Part shown: positions 1 to 7,010 of the stretch, one piece after another
Position numbering within the stretch: the first letter of the stretch is position 1
How the letters are laid out: the number at the start of each line of letters is the position of its first letter
Source: Oscillospiraceae bacterium
Lineage (GTDB): Bacteria; Bacillota; Clostridia; Oscillospirales; Oscillospiraceae
Direction: 5' to 3'
NCBI GenBank assembly: GCA_017465025.1
Contig: JAFTXM010000034.1
Span: forward strand, 1-52,746
Length of the DNA: 52,746 bases
Program-made: the position numbers and the translations under genes
Notes under the pieces: generated by a model
The model's database searches: none
What the model was told of the DNA's origin: nothing
Seen by the model: the letters and a program-made list of their open reading frames with translations, nothing else

Positions 1-2
1 GC

Positions 3-308
3 CGCGTGCTGGGCGTGCAGTTTGACGCACTTTTTACCGATGATCTCTATATGGAAATAGGCCGCCACGCCATGCGCCTTGCGGATAAGCTCAGAGCTGC
101 CTTTGAGGAAAAGGGCTATCAGTTTTTCAAAAAGACCCCCACAAACCAGATAATAATCGTGGTGGATGATGAAAAGAAGGCGGAGCTTGAAAAGAAAGTG
201 GCCTTCAGCTTCTGGGAAAAGCTGGACGATACACACACAGCCATCCGCTTTGTCACCGACTGGGCCACCAGAGAAGAAGACGTGGACGCACTTATAGAGC
301 TTTTATAA
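3..308 (+). CDS. ltaE: Low-specificity L-threonine aldolase, C-terminal fragment
   Basis: This is the last ~101 residues of a PLP-dependent threonine aldolase (threonine to glycine plus acetaldehyde, cytoplasmic). The frame is open to the window edge and begins R-V-L-G-V-Q-F-D, so the start and the PLP-lysine domain lie outside. The conserved small-domain signatures are visible: GVQFDALF near the edge, SPTNQ-like PTNQIIIVV at about residues 45-53 of the fragment, and the closing IRFVTDWAT motif typical of the family. The family is usually about 340 residues, so roughly two thirds is missing because of the window boundary, not because of a mutation. It ends just before a bidirectional terminator and is convergent with the DUF624 gene. 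Confidence 0.85.
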   Translation, partial: RVLGVQFDALFTDDLYMEIGRHAMRLADKLRAAFEEKGYQFFKKTPTNQIIIVVDDEKKAELEKKVAFSFWEKLDDTHTAIRFVTDWATREEDVDALIELL

Positions 309-310
309 CG

Positions 311-348
311 AAAAAATCTCTCTCCGACCGGAGAGAGATTTTTTTTGT
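311..348. terminator. Bidirectional rho-independent terminator
   Basis: An A-tract, the stem arm TCTCTCTCCG, a short loop, the matching arm CGGAGAGAGA and a T8 tract sit between the convergent threonine aldolase and DUF624 genes. The A-tract on one side and T-tract on the other let it work on both strands. Confidence 0.85.
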
Positions 349-1007
349 TAATCCTGTTCAAGCTCGCCCGGGTCTTCTTCCTTTGCCTCCGGGCTTATTC
401 CGCCGCCGTGTTTTGCGAAAACACGCTCAACGAAAAATGACCACAAAAGCATGAGCATGGCGGGAGCTGCCAGCAGCGCCAGAATATAGCGGAGACTCAG
501 ATAAAAAGCCCCGACCGCAAGCCCTACCATAATAATGGTGGTAGGAAGATGGGCGAAGGTGAACTTCAAGGCGGTTAGATTGAGAGCGCCAAAGGAAAAG
601 CTGAAGCGGGAGAGAATGGTAAAGGCCCAGCAGCTTATGCCCAGAATGAGCATCAGCACAAAGAAGTAGGCATAGGCCGCAAGCCCTGCGCTGAATGACT
701 CAACGCTCATATCCGCAAGCCTTCTCAGCATGATGATACCCACAGCGGCCAGACCGCCCCACAAAAGGGTGCTCAGAGAGGCTGTGACAAGCTCATTTTT
801 AAAGGTGCGGAAAAAGCGGCGGTAACGTTCCTCGCCTCCATAGCGGATGCTGCGCACAACAGTATCGTAAAGGGCGGTGGTGGCGGCACCGACAGTCACA
901 ACAGGCACACAGCACAAAGCCCAGAGGAGACTGAGCCCCAGCACGTCGGTGATGTTGTTGAGCACGTGCCACAGCGTACCCTTATATCTGAAAATAGAAC
1001 CAAACAT
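348..1007 (-). CDS. YesL family (DUF624) membrane protein
   Basis: A 219-residue integral membrane protein of the DUF624/YesL family, normally about 200-220 residues. Visible are an N-terminal FRYKGTLWHVLNNITDVLGLSLLW segment and the family's CCVPVVTVGAATTALYDTV region at residues 33-51. Two long hydrophobic stretches follow (about 98-150 and 155-190), with a charged, acidic C-terminal tail. YesL proteins recur in carbohydrate-utilisation loci of Firmicutes, often beside ABC importers, but their biochemical role is not established. The ATG overlaps the stop of the SGNH hydrolase by one base, so it is the last gene of the leftward arm of the sialic-acid locus. A role in uptake or export of the sugar is only inferred from position. 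Confidence 0.85.
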   Translation of the reverse strand: MFGSIFRYKGTLWHVLNNITDVLGLSLLWALCCVPVVTVGAATTALYDTVVRSIRYGGEERYRRFFRTFKNELVTASLSTLLWGGLAAVGIIMLRRLADMSVESFSAGLAAYAYFFVLMLILGISCWAFTILSRFSFSFGALNLTALKFTFAHLPTTIIMVGLAVGAFYLSLRYILALLAAPAMLMLLWSFFVERVFAKHGGGISPEAKEEDPGELEQD

Positions 1008-1651
1008 TATCCGATAAGTCCGGGAATCATGCCCGCAAGAGCCTTGGCCAGCTGGCGGTGACCTTTTGCACTGTAGTGCATGAAGTCAAGCTTATTGAAC
1101 TCAGCCACGCCCTCAGCGTCCATAAAGCTCCAGCCGTGCAGGCGGCACTTATCCTTGTACTGAGCGGCGATACCGGTGGAACGCTCATGGCAGTACACGC
1201 CCATAGCCCCGTCATTAAGCTCCTTTCCGATATGGGGAGGGGCAATGATGAGAATATTGGGCTTGCCGTCAGTCCAGCAGGGAACAGTCTCAGCCTTCAT
1301 GGCAAGGCGCTCAAGGCCGATGCCGATACATTCGGGGCTTGCATTGAAACGGTCCTTGGTGTCATTGGTGCCCAGCATGATTATGAGAAGGTCCACAGGC
1401 TCGTGGGTCATGAGGGTGGAGCAGATAACGTCCAGACCGCTCATGCACTCATGCAGGGGATCGTCAAAAACCGTGGTGCGTCCGGAAAGCCCTTCTTCCA
1501 GCACAAGGTATTCATCCCCCAGTGCCTTCTGGAGAAGACAGGTCCAGCGCTCGTCCTCGTTGAAGCGTGCGCCGTGGTCGGCGGTGTCCATGGGGTCTGC
1601 GCAGTAGCCGTGGGTATTGGAGTCACCAAAACAGACTATGTGTTTTTTCAT
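1007..1651 (-). CDS. SGNH/GDSL hydrolase (probable sugar O-acetylesterase)
   Basis: A 214-residue SGNH-fold esterase. Block I is CFGDSNTHGY with the nucleophile at Ser11, the oxyanion Asn lies in LIIMLGTNDTKDRF near residue 95, and block V near the C-terminus reads DFMHYSAKGHRQLA, giving the catalytic Asp/His pair. There is no signal peptide, so it should act in the cytoplasm. Its family includes arylesterases and carbohydrate deacetylases. Inside a sialic-acid locus the natural reading is removal of O-acetyl groups from imported N-acetylneuraminate derivatives, a NanS-like job, but that is inference. It lies 24 bases downstream of the ROK-like kinase and overlaps the DUF624 start (TAATG), so the three are co-transcribed. 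Confidence 0.85.
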   Translation of the reverse strand: MKKHIVCFGDSNTHGYCADPMDTADHGARFNEDERWTCLLQKALGDEYLVLEEGLSGRTTVFDDPLHECMSGLDVICSTLMTHEPVDLLIIMLGTNDTKDRFNASPECIGIGLERLAMKAETVPCWTDGKPNILIIAPPHIGKELNDGAMGVYCHERSTGIAAQYKDKCRLHGWSFMDAEGVAEFNKLDFMHYSAKGHRQLAKALAGMIPGLIG

Positions 1652-1675
1652 ACGAAAACTCCTTGCAAAGAGCGC

Positions 1676-3055
1676 TTACTTGATCTCGGGCAGGCTGGCA
1701 GCGGCAGCGGACTGACCCACGCGGCGGAACTTCTCATCGGGCAGGGCCAGATTGATCTTGCCTGCAAGCTCAGCGTACTCGTCCTCGAGCACCTTGCGGC
1801 AGGTGTCGATGATAAGGTCGCCGCCCTTGCCGGACATGACGCGGCCCAGCAGCAGCACATGGCGGAAGCCGTAGTAATCGTGGTAGAGAGCCAGAGAGTG
1901 GGCAAGATACACGCCGATGCTTCTGTAGACTGCGGCGGCTCTGTCGTCACCCTTTTCCATAAGACCCTGAACGACCTTCAGCTTCTCAGCGGGGGAGAGA
2001 GCCTCGTCCAGCTCAATACCGGCAGCGGGGGAGAGCTTGATAACGCCGTCCTGAGAGAAGTACTTGACACCGCAGCCGATGTCCAGAGACCACTCGTCCT
2101 GCATTGCGTCGGGATTTGCGTCCACGGGCACGAAGGCAAGCTCATTGAGCCAGCCGGTGATATAGCCCTTCTCGTCCACGTAGCCGGCGGCCTCGCTGGT
2201 GCCCATGGCGATGCCGAGGATATTGGTGTCCTCAAGGCTCATGGCGCCTGCAAGGGCGGTAACGTCACCGTCGTTGAAAACATTGTAGGGGATGTCGCCG
2301 AAAGTGTCGGTAATGGCGCGGATGTAGATATCCTTGACCTTGGCATCGAAAAGGTCCTGAGGAACCTTCAGGAAGAGGGAGGCGTTCATGGTGCGGTTGT
2401 TGATGTAAACACCGGCGGAGGAGACACCAACAGCGTCAACCCTGGGCATATGCTCGGCAGCGGACTTGAGAGCGGCCACAATGCCATTGTAGTGATAATC
2501 AGGGTCGGAGTTGATTTTCGGGAACCAGACGACCTCTTCGGAGTACACGGTCTCGCCGTCGATGACGGCGGAAACCTTTCTGTCGCTTCCGCCTGCGTCA
2601 AAGCCGATGCGGCAGCCGTCCAGATGGCCGCCTGCGGGCTGGGGATTGTCCACAGCATCGGGGATCTCGTCCACCATGACTATCTCAAAGGGACGCTCGT
2701 AAATCTTTGCAAAGTAGTCATAGTCGAAGGCCTGATTGCCGGTATCGGAGAAGCACTCGGTCAGGTAATTGTAAAGGTCCTCATCGCCGCTGACATAGAC
2801 CTTGAAGCCGCCCTTCATCCAAAGAAGGGTCTTGACCAGACGGCGGATAAAATATCTGTCAGCCTCGCGCATTTCGGGAGTGCCGTAGATAAAAGTGTGC
2901 ACGCTTGCCATTTCGCCGCCGGCACGCTCAACAGCGATACCCACGGGCTTTTTGGCACCTGCAAGAAATGCCTTGTTGTATTTGAAAAGGGGGATAAAAC
3001 CGGGGTCCAGCTCGGGGATGTTTTTAACAGTAAGCTCAACGCCAAGATGATTCAT
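1676..3055 (-). CDS. ROK-like sugar kinase, long form (candidate N-acetylmannosamine kinase)
   Basis: A 459-residue protein whose residues ~148-450 follow the ROK/actin-ATPase plan. The phosphate-1 loop is RIGFDAGGSDRK (Asp153), a sugar-side turn reads GVSSAGVYIN (210-219), YNVFNDGDVTALAGA holds the likely catalytic Asp at 261-264, the phosphate-2 loop is ILGIAMGTSEAAGYVD (279-293), and an adenosine-like HVLLLGRVMSG lies near the C-terminus. Two things differ from ordinary ROK kinases of ~300 residues: an N-terminal extension of about 147 residues, and no CxCGxxGC zinc motif (only IGCG at 326-329). The start has a GGGAGG ribosome binding site 8 bases upstream. Divergent from the epimerase, it would supply the ManNAc kinase step missing elsewhere in the locus. 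The kinase activity and substrate are inferred. Confidence 0.72.
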   Translation of the reverse strand: MNHLGVELTVKNIPELDPGFIPLFKYNKAFLAGAKKPVGIAVERAGGEMASVHTFIYGTPEMREADRYFIRRLVKTLLWMKGGFKVYVSGDEDLYNYLTECFSDTGNQAFDYDYFAKIYERPFEIVMVDEIPDAVDNPQPAGGHLDGCRIGFDAGGSDRKVSAVIDGETVYSEEVVWFPKINSDPDYHYNGIVAALKSAAEHMPRVDAVGVSSAGVYINNRTMNASLFLKVPQDLFDAKVKDIYIRAITDTFGDIPYNVFNDGDVTALAGAMSLEDTNILGIAMGTSEAAGYVDEKGYITGWLNELAFVPVDANPDAMQDEWSLDIGCGVKYFSQDGVIKLSPAAGIELDEALSPAEKLKVVQGLMEKGDDRAAAVYRSIGVYLAHSLALYHDYYGFRHVLLLGRVMSGKGGDLIIDTCRKVLEDEYAELAGKINLALPDEKFRRVGQSAAAASLPEIK

Positions 3056-3090
3056 GGAAAATACCTCCCAAATTTTTCTTTTGCGAAAAT

Positions 3091-3120
3091 ATTATAGCAT
3101 GGACTGTATATATTTGTCAT
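3091..3120 (-). promoter_or_regulatory. Leftward sigma-A-type promoter for the ROK-like kinase operon
   Basis: Read on the minus strand: -35 ATGACA (3115-3120), 18-base spacer, -10 TATAAT exactly matching consensus (3091-3096). Transcription would start about 25 bases before the ribosome binding site of the kinase gene. Confidence 0.7.
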
Positions 3121-3131
3121 CATAAAATAAA

Positions 3132-3152
3132 ATTATTTTCAAAGAAAATAAT
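3132..3152. promoter_or_regulatory. Perfect 9-3-9 inverted repeat in the divergent sialic-acid control region
   Basis: ATTATTTTC, three bases AAA, then GAAAATAAT: both arms match exactly. It lies between the leftward -35 box (3115-3120) and the rightward -35 box (3155-3160). A dimeric regulator bound here could act on both promoters. The inner TTTTC/GAAAA half-sites are the same as in the RpiR-type palindromes at 3157 and 5310. Confidence 0.6.
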
Positions 3153-3154
3153 AG

Positions 3155-3183
3155 TTGAAAAATATTTTCCGCAATGATACTAT
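3155..3183 (+). promoter_or_regulatory. Rightward promoter of the epimerase-rpiR unit with embedded operator
   Basis: -35 TTGAAA (3155-3160), 17-base spacer, -10 TACTAT (3178-3183). The palindrome GAAAA-ATA-TTTTC (3157-3169) overlaps the -35 box and the start of the spacer, where a bound repressor would block polymerase. The same GAAAA-N3-TTTTC arrangement occurs upstream of the binding-protein gene at 5310-5322. RpiR-family regulators of sugar loci commonly use AT-rich palindromes of this kind. Confidence 0.65.
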
Positions 3184-3217
3184 GGAAAAAAACTAAAGAA
3201 CACAGGAGACCTGACAT

Positions 3218-4420
3218 ATGAGAAGAGAACAGATGATCGAAGCCCGCGAGTGGATAAGAGCCGAGCTTGACCGCTGCACCAGTTTTTGGCTCAATAACGG
3301 CATTGACCGGGTAAACGGCGGCGTGTACACCTGCCTTGACCGCAAGGGCAAGGTTTTCTCCACCGACAAGAGCGTGTGGATGCAGGGCCGCTGCGGCTGG
3401 ATATTTGCCTATCTCTGCCATGTTTACGGCGTGAAGGACGAGTGGCTGGAAGCCTCCAGAAGCTGCCTTGATTTCATGGAAGAGCACTGCTTCAACCATG
3501 AGGCTGAGGACAGAATGTACTTCACCGTTACCGCCGAGGGTGAGCCTCTGCGTCAGCGCCGCTACTACTTCTCCGAGTCCTTCTGCGCCATCGCCAATGC
3601 CGAGTACTACGCCCTCACCGGCGAGAAAAAACGCATCGAGCGGGCAAGACAGGTCTATGATATGTACTGGGATCTCAGCCGCGGCATGAAGGACCCCACC
3701 GGCCTCGGCCCCAAGACCGAAGCCCAGACCCGCAGCGGTCGTGGCTTCGGCGTACCCATGATATACCTCAACGTTACCTCCGTGATGCTCCGCTGCGACC
3801 CTGAGCGCGCCGAGCTTTACCGTGAGCGCGCCCAGATATGCGTGGACGAGATATTCAGATACTTTGTCCATCCTGAGCTCAACTGCGTTCTGGAAAATGT
3901 CGGCCCCGACGGGGAAGCCCGCCTTTACTACACCGAGGGCAGAGTGGTCAATCCCGGCCACGACATTGAAGGCGTGTGGTTTTTGCTGGAGCATGCCCAG
4001 CGCACCGGCGACAAGGAGCTTATCGCAAAGAGCGAGCAGATATTCAACTGGGCAATTGAGGCCGGCTGGGACAAGGAATACGGCGGACTTCTCTACTTCA
4101 TCGACGCTCTTGGCAATCCCCCCGAGTCCTATGAGCACGACATGAAGCTGTGGTGGCCCCACAACGAGATCCTCATCAGCTCCCTCATGCTCTACCGTGA
4201 CACCGGCAAGGAAGAATATCTGGACTGGTTCTTCAAGACCCTTGACTACTGCAAGAAGCATTTTTCCGACCCTGAGTTCGGCGAGTGGTACGGCTATCTC
4301 CGCCGTGACGGCAAGCCCACCGAGCCAGCCTGCAAGGGCTCTACCTTCAAAGGCCCCTTCCACCTGCCCAGAATGCTCATCATGACCGATGTTATGCTTA
4401 CCGAGCTCTTGGGAGGATAA
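3218..4420 (+). CDS. N-acylglucosamine 2-epimerase (AGE/RnBP family)
   Basis: A 400-residue cytoplasmic epimerase, the normal length of the AGE family, which is built as an (alpha/alpha)6 barrel. It should interconvert N-acetylmannosamine and N-acetylglucosamine. Family marks visible are YTCLDRKGKVFSTDKSVWMQGRCGW (residues 37-61), the first catalytic-histidine motif NPGHDIEG (His248) and the second, KGPFHLPR, near the C-terminus (His382). It begins after an AGGAG site and ends 3 bases before the RpiR gene. In most Firmicutes the ManNAc epimerisation is done by the unrelated, phosphate-dependent NanE (on ManNAc-6-P), which is absent here. An AGE enzyme acts on the unphosphorylated sugar, which would place it before the kinase or as a branch. 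Mannose or cellobiose epimerase relatives are the main alternative. Confidence 0.87.
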   Translation: MRREQMIEAREWIRAELDRCTSFWLNNGIDRVNGGVYTCLDRKGKVFSTDKSVWMQGRCGWIFAYLCHVYGVKDEWLEASRSCLDFMEEHCFNHEAEDRMYFTVTAEGEPLRQRRYYFSESFCAIANAEYYALTGEKKRIERARQVYDMYWDLSRGMKDPTGLGPKTEAQTRSGRGFGVPMIYLNVTSVMLRCDPERAELYRERAQICVDEIFRYFVHPELNCVLENVGPDGEARLYYTEGRVVNPGHDIEGVWFLLEHAQRTGDKELIAKSEQIFNWAIEAGWDKEYGGLLYFIDALGNPPESYEHDMKLWWPHNEILISSLMLYRDTGKEEYLDWFFKTLDYCKKHFSDPEFGEWYGYLRRDGKPTEPACKGSTFKGPFHLPRMLIMTDVMLTELLGG

Positions 4421-4423
4421 TGG

Positions 4424-5284
4424 ATGGATAAATACGGAAACGTTTTTGAAAAAATAAGCGAGGAATACTATAACCTTACTGCATCCGAAAAAAAGGTTGC
4501 GGACTATCTTCTCAGCCACCAGAGCAAAAGCCAGCACCTGTCCATATCCCAGCTTGCCGAGGCAAGCCAGGTGGCGGAGGCCACTGTCTCCCGCTTCTGC
4601 CGGAGACTTGGCTACAAGGGCTACAACATCTTCCGCCTTGCGCTGGCGAAAACCGGCACGGGCATTGAGGGGATACTGAACCCTCTCTCCGGTGAGGTAC
4701 TGGACAGCGACAGCTTCTCTGATGTGTGCAGCAAGCTCTACACTTCAAACAACAACGCCATGGCCCAGACCGTCAGCCTTGCCCGCGAGGAGGACTACAA
4801 AGCGGCTGCGGATATACTGGAGCGGGCGGATAAGGTACTGTGCATGGGCCAGGGCGGCTCCATGATAATGGCGCAGGAGGCGGCCCACCTTTTTTCCACC
4901 ATCTTCGGCAAATATTTTGCCGTCTCCGATTCCCACACCCAGATGGTCTATGCCGTCAACGTGAGAGAAAAGGACGCAGTTTTGTTCTTTTCCTATTCCG
5001 GCGCCACCAAGGATCTGGTGGAGACCCTCTCTCAGGTGAAGGCCAGAGGCGCAAAGGTCATCCTTATCACCCATTTCCCCAGATGCCCCGGTGCGGAGTA
5101 TGCGGATGTGGTGCTCCAGTGCGGCGCGGACGAAGGCCCTTTGCAGCTGGGCTCCATCGGCGCCAGAGTGGCTCAGCTTTTCCTGCTGGATATCCTCTTT
5201 TCAGAGCTGTGCCGCAGAAATCTTGACGAATGCAGGGAGAGCCGAAGCCGCCTTGCAGAGGCTATGGTGGATAAGCACCTGTAA
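4424..5284 (+). CDS. RpiR-family transcriptional regulator (NanR-like)
   Basis: A 286-residue regulator. Residues ~1-80 form the RpiR helix-turn-helix (TASEKKVADYLL, then LAEASQVAEATVSRFCRRLGYKGYNIFRLAL). Residues ~115-250 form a SIS phosphosugar-binding domain with the GQGGSMIMAQEAAHLF and FSYSGATKDLVETL signatures. The gene starts 3 bases after the epimerase stop; the earlier ATG that overlaps that stop leads to an immediate terminator codon. Such proteins sense a phosphosugar or amino sugar and repress the adjacent catabolic genes. The repeated GAAAA-N3-TTTTC palindromes at both rightward promoters are its likely operators. The effector (ManNAc-6-P, GlcNAc-6-P or sialic acid) cannot be read from the sequence. 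Confidence 0.88.
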   Translation: MDKYGNVFEKISEEYYNLTASEKKVADYLLSHQSKSQHLSISQLAEASQVAEATVSRFCRRLGYKGYNIFRLALAKTGTGIEGILNPLSGEVLDSDSFSDVCSKLYTSNNNAMAQTVSLAREEDYKAAADILERADKVLCMGQGGSMIMAQEAAHLFSTIFGKYFAVSDSHTQMVYAVNVREKDAVLFFSYSGATKDLVETLSQVKARGAKVILITHFPRCPGAEYADVVLQCGADEGPLQLGSIGARVAQLFLLDILFSELCRRNLDECRESRSRLAEAMVDKHL

Positions 5285-5309
5285 AAAAATTTCTCTTTTG
5301 AAAGAAAAA

Positions 5310-5360
5310 GAAAAAAATTTTCATTTTCTTATTGACAGAGAGCAAATATTTGGTTAATAT
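5310..5360 (+). promoter_or_regulatory. Promoter and operator of the sialic-acid importer operon
   Basis: -35 TTGACA (5332-5337), 17-base spacer, -10 TAATAT (5355-5360): close to a perfect sigma-A promoter. The palindrome GAAAA-AAA-TTTTC (5310-5322) ends 9 bases before the -35 box and repeats the operator motif of 3157-3169. The leader of about 130 bases (5367-5496) contains a CGTAAA/TTTACG pairing at about 5428-5453 before an AGGAGG ribosome binding site. Confidence 0.75.
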
Positions 5361-5496
5361 ATCTAAGGCGGCAGTGAAATGCGGCCGAATCAGGCCACAA
5401 ATTTTTGCACAAATGCAGAAATAGGCCGTAAAAAGGGATCTGCGGCTTTACGCCGTTGATACATATAGTTTTTAAAATTTTTACAGGAGGCACAAC

Positions 5497-6819
5497 ATGA
5501 AGAAAGTTCTTGCACTGGTTCTTGCACTCTGCATGGTTTTTGCTCTGTGCGCATGCTCCGTATCCACCAGCACTCCCGCTAAGGAAGAAGCCACTGAAGC
5601 TCCCGCTGAGCTGACCCTGTGGACCTACCCCATCGGCGGCTGGGGCACTCAGGAGACTGTTGACGCTCTGATGGCTGCTTTCGAGGCAGACACCGGCATC
5701 AAGGTCACTGTTGAGTACCTGACCTACGCTGACGGCGACGATAAGGTCAACACCGCCATCGAAGGCAATGCTGCTCCCGACCTGATCATGGAAGGTCCCG
5801 AGCGTCTGGTTGCCAACTGGGGCGCAAAGGGTAAGATGGTCAACATTGCTGACCTCTACGACGACACCGACAAGGCTGAGATCAACGCAGCCGCTCTGGC
5901 AGCCTGCTTTGCAGACGATGCCACCGCTTACGAGTACCCCCTGGTCATGACCGCACACTGCATGGCCATCAACAAGACCGTCTTCGAGGCTGCTGACGCA
6001 ATGCAGTACATCGATGAGGCCACCCACACCTGGAAGTCCGTTGAAGACTTCGAGAAGGCAATCGCAGCCGTTTACGAGCACACCGGTTCTCAGGTCGGCG
6101 CTGTTTACTGCGTCGGTCAGGGCGGTGACCAGGGCACCCGCGCTCTCGTCAACAACCTCTGCGGCGGCACCTTCACCAACCCCGAGCACACCGAGTACAC
6201 CTGGGGCTCCGAGGAGAACATCGCTGCTCTCAAGAAGCTGTACGACAACCCCGCAATCGCATTTGACTCCGGTATCGCAGGCGGCGACGAAATCGCCCTG
6301 TTCTACAACGGCACTCTGAACGTTGCATTCTGCTGGAACATTGCACAGCAGCTCAACCCCAACACCGCTAACACCGGCGCTGCCAAGACCGCTTCCGGCG
6401 ACGACATCATGTTCCTGGCCTTCCCCGCTGACGGCGATGCAAAGCTGCAGGGCGGTATCTGGGGCTTCGGTATCTTCGATAACGGCGACGCTGCCCGCAT
6501 CGAGAATGCAAAGACCTTCATCAAGTACTTCTGCGACTCCGAGAAGACCGCTGACGCTGTCAAGGCTGCCAACTACTTCGCAGTCCGCGACACCGCAGAG
6601 GGTGCAGACCTCTCCACCATCTGGGCTGACAACGCCATCATGGCCGAGTACAATGTCCTGATGCCTCTGCTGGGCGACTACTACCAGGTCACCACCGGTT
6701 GGGCAGAAGCCCGTACCGCATGGTGGAACATGCTGCAGGCTGTCGGCGCTTCTGACGGTTCCGTCGAGGCCATCAGCGCAGCTGTTGACCAGTACGTCAA
6801 TCAGGCAAACGGCAAGTAA
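5497..6819 (+). CDS. CUT1-type ABC transporter solute-binding lipoprotein (probable sialic acid binding)
   Basis: A 440-residue extracellular solute-binding protein of the family 1 (MalE-like) type. The N-terminus is a lipoprotein signal: MKK, a hydrophobic core, then the lipobox L-C-A-C with Cys20 as the lipidated residue. The mature part opens with a Thr/Ala-rich linker and LTLWTYPIGGWGTQETVDALMAAFEADTGIKV, the usual first strand of the fold. It is preceded by AGGAGG and its own strong promoter. Two permeases follow, separated by a hairpin terminator and a second long hairpin, so the binding protein is probably made in excess of the membrane subunits. The substrate is inferred from the neighbouring lyase, epimerase and regulator; Firmicute SAT2-type sialic-acid importers have this layout. 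Confidence 0.88.
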   Translation: MKKVLALVLALCMVFALCACSVSTSTPAKEEATEAPAELTLWTYPIGGWGTQETVDALMAAFEADTGIKVTVEYLTYADGDDKVNTAIEGNAAPDLIMEGPERLVANWGAKGKMVNIADLYDDTDKAEINAAALAACFADDATAYEYPLVMTAHCMAINKTVFEAADAMQYIDEATHTWKSVEDFEKAIAAVYEHTGSQVGAVYCVGQGGDQGTRALVNNLCGGTFTNPEHTEYTWGSEENIAALKKLYDNPAIAFDSGIAGGDEIALFYNGTLNVAFCWNIAQQLNPNTANTGAAKTASGDDIMFLAFPADGDAKLQGGIWGFGIFDNGDAARIENAKTFIKYFCDSEKTADAVKAANYFAVRDTAEGADLSTIWADNAIMAEYNVLMPLLGDYYQVTTGWAEARTAWWNMLQAVGASDGSVEAISAAVDQYVNQANGK

Positions 6820-6855
6820 GACTTAAAATACAAGTCTGAACTGATCAAATGATCA

Positions 6856-6890
6856 ACGCCCCTTCCCTTCAAGGGGAAGGGGCGTTTTTC
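6856..6890 (+). terminator. Leaky terminator between binding protein and permeases
   Basis: The arms ACGCCCCTTCCC (6856-6867) and GGGAAGGGGCGT (6874-6885) flank a 6-base loop, and a T5 run follows. It lies 37 bases after the binding-protein stop and inside an apparent operon, so it probably terminates only part of the transcripts and shields the upstream mRNA. Confidence 0.8.
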
Positions 6891-6900
6891 CGCTTTCAGT

Positions 6901-6971
6901 AGGACAGATGAATGTCACTGCTCTGCCGCTGAACGCATATATCGTGCCCGGCAGTGATATCCATCTGTTCT
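6901..6971 (+). repeat. Long imperfect inverted repeat / RNA hairpin
   Basis: The arms at 6901-6922 and 6950-6971 (22 bases each) match in 18 positions. Of the four differences three become G-U pairs in the + strand RNA and only one (A-C at 6911/6961) is a true mismatch. The loop is 27 bases. It occupies the gap between the leaky terminator and the permease start, ending 28 bases before the AGGAG site. Confidence 0.7.
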
Positions 6972-7010
6972 ACACTGCGGATTTATCATCAACGTGAGAG
7001 GAGCATTTTC

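Noticed and set aside
1058-3097. 679-codon open frame on + strand opposite the SGNH and ROK-like genes
   Set aside because: It runs antisense through two well-supported genes, has no ribosome binding site, and is low-complexity in Val, His, Gly and Ala. Similar long antisense frames occur opposite other GC-rich genes here.
3092-4537. 481-codon antisense frame opposite the epimerase
   Set aside because: It is exactly opposite the AGE epimerase, whose catalytic motifs are all intact. No family likeness.
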